IMG/VR virus record: IMGVR_UViG_3300018080_000113
Coordinates: 1 to 64,000 of that record
Origin: a virus
Reading direction: 5' to 3' (one strand)
DNA: 64,000 nt
Numbering within the stretch: position 1 is the stretch's first letter; each line of letters begins with the position of its first letter. Of this stretch, positions 37,901 through 45,653 are shown in pieces. A program made the translations under genes and the position numbers. Below the pieces are notes generated by a model. It did not search any database and was not told where the DNA came from. It was given only the letters and a program-made list of their open reading frames with translations.

Positions 37901-40900
37901 TATCTTTCAATAGATGCATATTCTGTTTCAGCATGACGACGTAAAAACTTTTCCATATTCTTATCGTCAGTCATACTAGAAACTAAAGGATCTTCATGTG
38001 AATCGTCATAGACATAGAATTCTGGAGGAAGAGGGACTATAGTACCAGGAACACTTGGAAGGTCAATGTCTTTGTAACATGATGATATGTCTCCAGAAAT
38101 AACATTCTTAATACCATCTGTAACACCTGGAAAGAACTCATCCATAACTTGACTGTCGGCCATGTGCTTATAAAATTCACGAACAAGAATCTCCATCCTA
38201 GAAAGCCAAGCGTCAAATAAGTTTTTATGGAGCCTGTTTGTTTCAGGACTCCCATTGTGTTCAAACTTACCGTTGTATTCATCATTACGGCCTTTGGCCA
38301 AATCTGCAATGTCTTTAGCTGCATTGTCCATAGGTCCATAATAATCATACAGATGAGCTGCATTTCTTTCGTTGGAAGCAATTCTCGTATAGTCACCAGT
38401 AAATATATTTCCTGCACCCCAAACTTTATAAATATCTCTCCAAGTCTGCCCTGTCTTTTTGTGTATTTTCCAGCTAATAGGAGGCATCTTGTCATCTGTT
38501 TCTCTACATATCTTAGCTGCCTCTGCAATCATTTTACCAACCCACAGTGGAGTATTGCCAATTAGCCTGTGTGGCCTGCCAGTATCAGACGCATTCATAC
38601 GAACAATAGAATTGTCTGCATGGATTATGTTTATTGTTTGATTCCCAGTACGATTAACATCTTTCTTGCGTACGGTTTTTACATATTGAAGAATAGACTT
38701 GATAATTTTTTGTTTATCACCAAGAGTTGTGGCCATCTTTTGTTCGTACTTTTCTTCAGCAAACTCTTGATTAATAAATTCAATAACCAACTGATGCTTA
38801 TCTGCTCCATCTGGTGAGTTAGATTCTTGAATATCAGAAATAACAATATTATCAATACCAGCTAATGCCATGATTGTGTTTTGTTCGCCAGTACCAAAAT
38901 GAGTATGCTCAAGACCAATAGAGCCAACACTTTTAATTATGGAAGTAAATGTTCTTGCGTTGTCACGAGCCTTCCAAATAAGTTGTTTGATTATAGCAGC
39001 AGACCTACGGCCTTCTGCACCAGCAAAGGTCAAAACAATTTGACCACTTTTATTGCCTGCGCCGAGAAACTGATAGCTATAGAATGGCTGGCTTAACAAA
39101 GGCATAGGTGCAATCCTGTGTCCAAAGTTAACAGACACAGCAGAACACACAATGTTCTTAAGGGCCTGCCCTGATCTTTGTACATCTGGATCGCTGGAGA
39201 CATTAATTTCTATATCTCTATAAAATACGTTTTTTACTTTTGGATCATCGTAATAATAATGAACTTTATGTTGCTTCTCAATACTTTCAATCCATTCTAT
39301 TCTTGCCTGAAGAGACTTTGTTCCTTTATCTAGTTTCTTTTGTTCTTGAACTTTTTTCTCTGGATTGGTTTTTCCTTCAGCCAAATCTTGTTTCTTTTGG
39401 ATTAACTCTGCGACAGTGCCTTGTTGCTTGGCAACATCTTTTGTTTGTTTCTTTCTGTCTTCTTTTGTTCCAAAATCACTTTCAATTTCATCAACATCAG
39501 ATGCTATCTCACCAGAAATATGATCTCCAGAAAGAGCATAATGATCATTCAGGTATTTGTTTAAGGATGATCGACTACCTGTCTTGATAAGATAATTAGA
39601 TTTTTCTCCTTTACCAGACGCATCAACCCAGAACGTACTTGTTGGCCTAGCGTCCATATGACAAAACACAGAATTAGGATAATAGCCAGCTCCAACACGA
39701 GGAAGTCTTTTTATAAATTCAAATAGATCTCTATTTGGAATGCCTCTAACACGAAAGTCCATTGCTGTGCCTAGAATGTGATTGCTAGGTTTTTTCTTAG
39801 GACGCGAAAGACCTTTCTTTACCCAATTTGGATCTCTCTGTGTGGAAATAATTTCAATTGTTCTTCCAGGATAATTATTTGCTACAGCGGCAACAAGCTT
39901 AATAAGATCAACAGAAAGAAACACAGGCTCGTTAGCAGTCAGTTTTCTTCTGTCTGCAAACTTTGTAAGCTGCCATCTTGTTTCAGTAGGAACGTTTCCA
40001 TTCTCATCAAGAAGAGGAATGGTTAGTTTTCCACCAGAAACATTGGTAAAGTTTATTGGTCGAGTTGGATCTGTATTTTGTGAGAACTCTACAAGCTCAT
40101 CAGCACGTCTTTCAGAAGCAGTAGTGCCAGAAGGAGTGCGTCTGGTTGCTTCGTTTGCTTTGTCAGCAAGAGCTTCTTTCCATGCCTTCGCTTGATACAG
40201 AGGATGAATTTCTGTATATCTAGAATTCATAAGACCAACAAGCGTACCTTTATTTTCTGCTTGTCTGTCCTCTGGAGGCTGGAACGAAAAGAACTCTCGC
40301 AGCCTAAAACCAATATAGTCTGAAGGCTCACCGGCAATTGGTTTGCTTTGTCTCTCTAAGTGATTGGCAAAATACATCCAAGCATCAGAAGCAGAAGGAA
40401 AATTAACAGGAAGGTTTTCTTTCTTTGATTTGGTTAGGTTTTTAATACCATCTCTAACTTGTTGAGATGTACGTTCAGCAATCTTAGATATAGTGTAATC
40501 AGATGCCTCGTAACCACCAAATTCAGATAGGTTAACTTGTGATATTTCTGAAAATGATTTGTGTTCTGGTTCTTCGGTAAACCCAGGAAGTCTAGCGTTA
40601 TAATAAAAATGATTACTAAAAGGCTTGTAATTGAAATAGTGCAACTGCATATCCAATACAATTAGGCCGACAGTCCCTGTTGTGCTTCGAAGTGTTGCTG
40701 CTTCAAGAACAAAAATAGTAGTATCCGACTCGCCAAGATCAAGTTTTTGTTTTATGTCATTGTTATATACAAATATAAATGGATGTTTTGAAGCCTCAGC
40801 GACAAGTCTTTTAAGTTTGTTGGCCTGAGCTTCTCCAGGAGGAAACGACAAACTAAGACGTAAAATAAGATCTTGTCTTCCTTCAGAATCAATAACTGGA

Positions 40901-41262
40901 GCTTGAGAACGAACTGTTTCTCCAACAAACACATCTGCTGCTGCTTCAATAGAAATGGCAGCAGTAGGAACACCAGTAAGAACAATATCATTAAGAATTA
41001 AATAACTATCTGGAAACATAGAGAGGCTTGTAGAGGAAAAAACAGACTTGGCGCTAGTTAAAGAAGTTTCTATTTGATCTCTATATTGAGTGTTATTAGT
41101 GCCGTCTGGTAGACTAGGATCAGATACTCCATTCGCAAAATCATCTTGAAGCTGCTGTTCGATTGGATCACTACGCCCAAAGGACTCAAACTGTTCGTCT
41201 GGATAGCGCTTAACAGGATCTTGTTCTTGAGTAAACCCAGTCTTATTTCCATAGTTTATCAT
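34918..41262 (-). CDS. Giant baseplate hub protein with embedded M15-type peptidase domain (2114 aa)
   Basis: Residues ~45-230 are a beta/alpha tail-fold domain (SYLILNDIVLTGVPTAAISI) that seems to recur near 680-850 (FYRDIEINVSSDPDVQRSGQ). Residues ~440-560 carry a clear M15/YcbK-like zinc peptidase: SNHILGTAMDF gives H495 and D502, and FCHMDAR gives H535 and D537, matching H-x-x-x-G-x-A-x-D ... H-x-D. Such enzymes cut peptide bonds in peptidoglycan. Residues ~1270-1400 are charged and helical (KFFEKQFEKQFERATSAG). The hub-like beta domain begins ~1400 (FFIEDDSTETELVEGGVVRA, SAIQEIKITRSRKIAADMAI) and extends past DEKLKPYDVCYLNDSSINMT. It follows the two giant tail proteins, as a hub/tail-lysin should. 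Confidence 0.75.
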   Translation of the reverse strand: MINYGNKTGFTQEQDPVKRYPDEQFESFGRSDPIEQQLQDDFANGVSDPSLPDGTNNTQYRDQIETSLTSAKSVFSSTSLSMFPDSYLILNDIVLTGVPTAAISIEAAADVFVGETVRSQAPVIDSEGRQDLILRLSLSFPPGEAQANKLKRLVAEASKHPFIFVYNNDIKQKLDLGESDTTIFVLEAATLRSTTGTVGLIVLDMQLHYFNYKPFSNHFYYNARLPGFTEEPEHKSFSEISQVNLSEFGGYEASDYTISKIAERTSQQVRDGIKNLTKSKKENLPVNFPSASDAWMYFANHLERQSKPIAGEPSDYIGFRLREFFSFQPPEDRQAENKGTLVGLMNSRYTEIHPLYQAKAWKEALADKANEATRRTPSGTTASERRADELVEFSQNTDPTRPINFTNVSGGKLTIPLLDENGNVPTETRWQLTKFADRRKLTANEPVFLSVDLIKLVAAVANNYPGRTIEIISTQRDPNWVKKGLSRPKKKPSNHILGTAMDFRVRGIPNRDLFEFIKRLPRVGAGYYPNSVFCHMDARPTSTFWVDASGKGEKSNYLIKTGSRSSLNKYLNDHYALSGDHISGEIASDVDEIESDFGTKEDRKKQTKDVAKQQGTVAELIQKKQDLAEGKTNPEKKVQEQKKLDKGTKSLQARIEWIESIEKQHKVHYYYDDPKVKNVFYRDIEINVSSDPDVQRSGQALKNIVCSAVSVNFGHRIAPMPLLSQPFYSYQFLGAGNKSGQIVLTFAGAEGRRSAAIIKQLIWKARDNARTFTSIIKSVGSIGLEHTHFGTGEQNTIMALAGIDNIVISDIQESNSPDGADKHQLVIEFINQEFAEEKYEQKMATTLGDKQKIIKSILQYVKTVRKKDVNRTGNQTINIIHADNSIVRMNASDTGRPHRLIGNTPLWVGKMIAEAAKICRETDDKMPPISWKIHKKTGQTWRDIYKVWGAGNIFTGDYTRIASNERNAAHLYDYYGPMDNAAKDIADLAKGRNDEYNGKFEHNGSPETNRLHKNLFDAWLSRMEILVREFYKHMADSQVMDEFFPGVTDGIKNVISGDISSCYKDIDLPSVPGTIVPLPPEFYVYDDSHEDPLVSSMTDDKNMEKFLRRHAETEYASIERYIDKCFLGGSYLSKNLPRILEQRASEHERSEGERNVSSYWDFYTNGAKSWEPLYTRKDKQDPAIAGVQKWQSAVSANLGDGTPTDQRKTYLNNLLKMPAYVRNGRNWDSPITERDNSNLIKAMYKGAEEALVFGPNPLYASVDDAMSGKLTEPSTQKLADDIEAAKQKAADTTFPTEVLPGEITVTPDGAVTFGETKAEKEAAVKEEIDEAKSSDAGRIAGGVATGGVFGAFTKFFEKQFEKQFERATSAGIDMAAAKYDHVFSKIKKDKEFDQMAQAASRVSLGKKQNDLSMRRAYPTFKIFFIEDDSTETELVEGGVVRAFDDFYSYSAIQEIKITRSRKIAADMAIIRMTNVGGLLLRRRFGESDKSHTKYGKNAEKQGIFADTEREHPFEKMILQDGVKVQIRLGYAANQDNLESVFLGQVVEMSLAEKGKIIEIACQGYGAELESVEFGPLENGPYFMSSQEVLSGSTIHPSIVNFGRQDRFAMDNPAAARHAWTGGRGTNLISDLSPTNILQEWSTRGLESVFNQYQFKNFQQDDNIYAPPPDSYASTWTKFWNNACIYRPLKQTSWEIFKEHELRHPGYISSAVPYGHEPRMTMFFGNKVQHYWSKPPSALEVQLSRSAKNDIIKIRKEGLNLLHNGMVNELVKFVEKSPEFGSALFNDIMTIGSRFDVGFSLGELFGRYVPFRNYHYFDSFHHILYNEIRTSVDGTYNEIELNYSESENTITDPDADDTAENIAEVARGEAGFLALRLDENIPDSSIRSYRAEYPSCVTSDMAKRYAQGLFARTLRDSYKGELCIVGDEKLKPYDVCYLNDSSINMTGPIEVESVTHIFNRDNGFVSIITPDLCLEVNDYYTATVFDITSSAMSFTWGDVLTPNPAWTALKGISHLGLAAGVKFMTWTQEGAPVVATPLTLGGKPFISNTLGSNKTSLFFSLFGKWNQYWDDLGSAWRKFDLSEAMFNARVDMAAGFYEFFGADATGGLKEANPNE

Positions 41263-41265
41263 GTG

Positions 41266-44200
41266 TTACAGCCTCTCATGAATCTTATTGGCAAGTGATC
41301 GAGGATCAAGAATAGACCTATCGTCTTTTGTTTTGATGTTTACTTGTCCTCCACTAGAAAGTTGACGGGCACTTCTCATAAAGTCTCTAGATGAAGAATT
41401 TAAGTCATTAGTACGCATTCTTATATTAGCATGAGATGTCTTGTTTCCGCTACCTATGTCATAAACACGAGGAGCATTGTTCATTCCAGGACTCGGAGGA
41501 TTCATTCCAGGACCACTTGGAGCACCATAGTCATCAGGCATCATTCCTCTGCCAGCACTAGTTCCTTCTGGCGTACTCCCAATAGAACCAGAAACACCTG
41601 GGGCCATCAACATAACGCCACCTGCAACCCCTAGACCAGCAAGCAATGGTTTCTTTGCACGAGAAATAGCACCAAACATTCCTTTAGCACGAGCAGTTCC
41701 TCTTCGCATTAGTCTTGATGTTTTAGCAGTAAATGAATCCATATTTTCAGCATTAGCCTGCATAAGAGCTTGTGCAAAATCAACAGAGCCAGTTCTACGA
41801 GCATGATACATCTCGACAGCTTGATTCAAAGATATATCTCCAAGATTCTTTCCTCTTGCAGCTGAAACAGCTCTCATTGAAACATCTACATCATGACTAA
41901 CAGCATCATATGATGCAATTGCTGTCTCTGCCCATTGGCGGGGATTGTAGGCCAAACTATGTTTTCTTGTAATACCAAAAGAATCTGTGATAGTACCTGT
42001 AATTGTTCTTTTCTCTTCTCCCATTATTGCACCAAGCACGCCTTCCATGCGCCTGATGCCACTTTCTCCACCTTCACTTACTGATTGTGCAATAGCCTGA
42101 TACAAGTCTCCACTAAGAACACCATGCTTACCGCCAATTGCTGCTTCTTCAAGATGCCAAAACATTTCAGCCAATGGCCTGTATTCGTCAGGTGCATTAG
42201 CAGCAACACCAATCTTTAATTTTTGTAAAGCAATATTTACTTTGCCTGTGGCTGTTTTAGCAGTAGAAAGTTTTCTAAATCCTTGTTGCAAGGCATCGTC
42301 AGAAAGCATATTGACAGCAGTACTCTTACTAACTTTACCTTCAATAGTATCTTTCATTGTATAATGATTGAATAGATATTTAGAGTAAGCTTCTCGTTGT
42401 GCATTGTTCATTGAACGACGAGCCATACTGTTTGTGCGTTCGTCTGAAATAGCAGAAAGAACAAACTGATCACGGTCAAAGTCCCCTTTGAAACCAACCA
42501 TAGCAGAGACATCAACGGGAATATTTTTATCTTGGAATTGTAATTTACCAAATTGCGTTGGAGCTGCAACCATTCCATTAGCAATACGGGCATCCTTCTT
42601 GAACTTTACAAACTGGAAAGACTCAGGTCCTGATGTTGGATGTCTCCACATTCCACCAGTCATTATTTTTTCTTCTCTAAAGGCAGCCCTCTGCTGTTCT
42701 AAGAATTTAACTTGTTTGTCTGTTTCGGAACGAGAGATAAGATCACCAAACATTGTTTCTCCTGCTTCACTTGAAACACGAAAAACATCTGCGTCATCAG
42801 CAAAATCCATTCTTACGCCTGTAAGCATTTGAGACCCAATAATTTTTCCTCTAGCAGCTGCCTGTGCCTCAGCAGTCTGAAGAGCTAGACCTCTTAGAGA
42901 GGAAGCTGCCAATTCAATTTCATCATTAGAAGCTTTGCCTCTACGAATCAATGATTGAAAAGAAGCAATATTGCTTGCTAGAGGAGAGCGCACCCTTTCT
43001 CCTTTAGCAATAATATCTCCAACCATTTTTTCAGATTTGTTTGTGCCAGGAATATACATTACGTTTGATCCGCCAAAAGCACCAACACTACGACCAAGAT
43101 TAACAAATCTACCTTCTGACTGAACAAGATTTTCAGGAGCAATTTTAGCAAAGTCTTCTAAAGAAGAAACATCTCTACCGAACTTTTTAGCAATGCCTTC
43201 TTGTCCAAGCAAAGTAGACATCATTATGTCTGCCTCTGCTAGCTCTCCTTTGCCTGATATTCGTTTAGATAATTCTACTGCATATCTTTGACCAGCTTCG
43301 CCTTTCATAGACAAGGCTCTAAATCCAGTTTGTTCAAAGCTTCCCCAACTTCCTGCTCCACCTTCTGTTGCAATATCTCCAAGCATTCCTTTGCTAAGAC
43401 CAATAACGCCGGTCGATCCTCTTACTGCTGCGCGTTGTCTTGCTGTAAGAATACCTCCGCTAATTGCTGCTTCGTCTGCAAGTCCGAATGTAAGAGCCAG
43501 CTCTGGAGACTTAAATCCCCATCCTCTTGCCATACCCATTAGATTCTTTTGAATCTGTACGTCGGCAGTTGCTCCGCTACGTTGCATAATACCAGCAACA
43601 TCAAGTGCAGCTGCTGGATCATTCAAGAATGATTGAATTTCAGGTGTCATTTGTAAACGGCCCATATCAAGTTTTTGACCAAGGAACATAGACATGGCTT
43701 CTGTTTGCTGTGTGATAAGAGCCATCTTGTTACGACCAACTAATTTGCCAGAAAATACAGCCTCCACTTGCTGGCCAGCAATTGTGCCTTGTGTCCCCGC
43801 CGCCTCAAGAATACTAGCCATTCTACGTTCGTTAGCTGCTGCAGCCATAAATTTATTTTCTTCTGAGAAGAACTTCCACATTTCATTCTCTCCGAGACGT
43901 TTAGTTTCACGCATAAAGACACTAGCAGTATTTGCTCCTGTTAATTCTGCTCCTACGATATCACCAATAACCTCTCGTCCTGTTCCTTTCTCTATCCCCA
44001 TAAATCCAGAAGGAAGAACGCCTTCAAGTGTTAAAGCGCCAGAACCAACCTTTTTGCCTTTAAGCTGGCCTGCAAGACCTTCATTAATACGCATGCCTTC
44101 ATCTAATGTAATATTCTTTTGAACAATACGCTCATATTCCATCATGTCTGTAACACCAGAAGAAATAACTCCTTCTTCCCCAGACATCATCCTGTTAAGA

Positions 44201-45651
44201 GCTGAAGACTGATATCCAAGCCCATATCCTTTGGTTGATGGTTTTGCATAAAATGTCATAAGTTGCGGAGCACTATATGCTTCTGCCGCAGAAGAGTACG
44301 CTCCTCCATACAGCAAAGACTTGTAACTTTCACCTTGTATTTTGCGATCAAGCCTACTGTAATGTTGGCCAAATGTTCTGCCAAAGCCACGTGCTCTGCC
44401 TTTTGCCTCTGCAGTTACTCCCCATTCTCCACGTACAAACTGTGTAGGTCTTTGCTCTGCTGACACTAAGCCGCCAAGAGGACCAAACAATTCTTCACTT
44501 ATATTTCTAGTTGTTAAAGTTCCTTTGCCAGCCGCCGAAGGTGAAGTGTAAGGATACAGGCGAGCTTCTTGGCCAATAAGCTCCAATGTACGTTCTGGAC
44601 TAATATCTCCATAAGCAACAGCTTCAAGGTTTGTAAGTCTAGCCTTGGCAGCCCCTCCAGAAGTTGTAAATGGAGCTATATATATAGCAGCTGCACGGTG
44701 AGCAGCATCCCTATTGTTCATTTCTGCAATAAGGTTTTTATGTGCATTAAGCATATTTTGCTTAAGCTCTCTATTAGTACTAGAAGCACTAATAACATCA
44801 CTGATTATTTCTTCTTGCAACGAAGCAAAACCAAGTGTACCTCCACCTTTGTTGTAAGCTCCACGAGTAACATAGCGATTAGTAAAGTCAGTGCCGCCGT
44901 AAGTATATCCGGTGTTGGCCAAAGGAATTTCACCAAGGCGTGTCTTCCCAACACTACCAATAAGCATTGGTGTGCTTACTTTTCGACCGCTAATTACATC
45001 ATCAATAATCCTGTAGTTCCACTTGACATTAAACTTACCTTTAGCAGCAGCAGAAATATTTTCCTGAATTGCCAAGGCTCTTTCTTGTGCACTAGCAGGA
45101 AGATTAGCAAAAGACGTATTTTCAGCAAAGACAGTGCCTAGTCCTCCTTCAGACAAGCTAACACCAGCAAGACCAACATCTCTGCTGCCAAATTCACGAA
45201 GCCTAGATGCAAACAGAGAACCACGACCACCCGTCTGGCCAACAATATCAACTGCTGCCCTGTATACACCCGCGCCACTTGTCTGTTCTCCAAGAACACC
45301 AAGAGCTTTCATAGCTTCTTCGTGTGTACTTTTCCCTCCTGCCATTATTGCTTCATATGCAGCTGTACGAACATTACCAATAGCACCAGGCATACCTGAA
45401 CGACGCTCTATTGTGCTAGCAAGAGCCTGTAAGGTTTCGTCTGCGACTGCAGAGTCTATGGCCATTGAAGAAACATGGAATCCAGGAATACTAGCTCTGT
45501 TTTGTAACATTTCTGAAGCTACATCTCTATTGCCTAATTGCCATGCACTTGCAAAGGATCGTTTGTGTGTTGCGAATGCATATCCAGCTCCGCCTAAAAC
45601 AGCCCCTCCTGCTGCCATGCCCCATAAAGATGATCGTTCATTGTCGCGCAT
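41266..45651 (-). CDS. Giant tail-resident protein, probable QDE-1/YonO/crAss-type RNA polymerase (1461 aa)
   Basis: Residues ~997-1180 show a motif series I recognise from single-chain, double-psi beta-barrel RNA polymerases. First, MWRHPTSGPESFQFV (R1003, P1005) resembles 'RNPCLHPGD'. Then GDFDRDQF follows 52 residues on (D1057, D1059, D1061), resembling the metal-binding 'DFDGD/DLDGD' triad. About 90 residues later IGVAANAPDEY (I1147-Y1157) and FWHLEEAAIGGKHGV (to G1177) resemble 'LGIIANAH ... LAKLFSIAVDFPKTGV'. Residues 634-660 hold candidate barrel lysines K636, K642 and K660. The usual Gly of the triad is Arg here. Hydrophobic segments lie at ~10-30 and ~1340. It sits between the intein-bearing giant protein and the hub; the alternative is a tape-measure protein with chance motifs. 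Confidence 0.6.
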   Translation of the reverse strand: MRDNERSSLWGMAAGGAVLGGAGYAFATHKRSFASAWQLGNRDVASEMLQNRASIPGFHVSSMAIDSAVADETLQALASTIERRSGMPGAIGNVRTAAYEAIMAGGKSTHEEAMKALGVLGEQTSGAGVYRAAVDIVGQTGGRGSLFASRLREFGSRDVGLAGVSLSEGGLGTVFAENTSFANLPASAQERALAIQENISAAAKGKFNVKWNYRIIDDVISGRKVSTPMLIGSVGKTRLGEIPLANTGYTYGGTDFTNRYVTRGAYNKGGGTLGFASLQEEIISDVISASSTNRELKQNMLNAHKNLIAEMNNRDAAHRAAAIYIAPFTTSGGAAKARLTNLEAVAYGDISPERTLELIGQEARLYPYTSPSAAGKGTLTTRNISEELFGPLGGLVSAEQRPTQFVRGEWGVTAEAKGRARGFGRTFGQHYSRLDRKIQGESYKSLLYGGAYSSAAEAYSAPQLMTFYAKPSTKGYGLGYQSSALNRMMSGEEGVISSGVTDMMEYERIVQKNITLDEGMRINEGLAGQLKGKKVGSGALTLEGVLPSGFMGIEKGTGREVIGDIVGAELTGANTASVFMRETKRLGENEMWKFFSEENKFMAAAANERRMASILEAAGTQGTIAGQQVEAVFSGKLVGRNKMALITQQTEAMSMFLGQKLDMGRLQMTPEIQSFLNDPAAALDVAGIMQRSGATADVQIQKNLMGMARGWGFKSPELALTFGLADEAAISGGILTARQRAAVRGSTGVIGLSKGMLGDIATEGGAGSWGSFEQTGFRALSMKGEAGQRYAVELSKRISGKGELAEADIMMSTLLGQEGIAKKFGRDVSSLEDFAKIAPENLVQSEGRFVNLGRSVGAFGGSNVMYIPGTNKSEKMVGDIIAKGERVRSPLASNIASFQSLIRRGKASNDEIELAASSLRGLALQTAEAQAAARGKIIGSQMLTGVRMDFADDADVFRVSSEAGETMFGDLISRSETDKQVKFLEQQRAAFREEKIMTGGMWRHPTSGPESFQFVKFKKDARIANGMVAAPTQFGKLQFQDKNIPVDVSAMVGFKGDFDRDQFVLSAISDERTNSMARRSMNNAQREAYSKYLFNHYTMKDTIEGKVSKSTAVNMLSDDALQQGFRKLSTAKTATGKVNIALQKLKIGVAANAPDEYRPLAEMFWHLEEAAIGGKHGVLSGDLYQAIAQSVSEGGESGIRRMEGVLGAIMGEEKRTITGTITDSFGITRKHSLAYNPRQWAETAIASYDAVSHDVDVSMRAVSAARGKNLGDISLNQAVEMYHARRTGSVDFAQALMQANAENMDSFTAKTSRLMRRGTARAKGMFGAISRAKKPLLAGLGVAGGVMLMAPGVSGSIGSTPEGTSAGRGMMPDDYGAPSGPGMNPPSPGMNNAPRVYDIGSGNKTSHANIRMRTNDLNSSSRDFMRSARQLSSGGQVNIKTKDDRSILDPRSLANKIHERL

Positions 45652-45653
45652 TG

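Noticed and set aside
44569-45141. Plus-strand open frame of 190 codons
   Set aside because: It lies wholly inside the polymerase-like gene on the other strand, has no ribosome binding site and no recognisable protein features. The same holds for other plus-strand frames such as 45134-45805, 12086-12559, 37130-37606 and 7689-8201.
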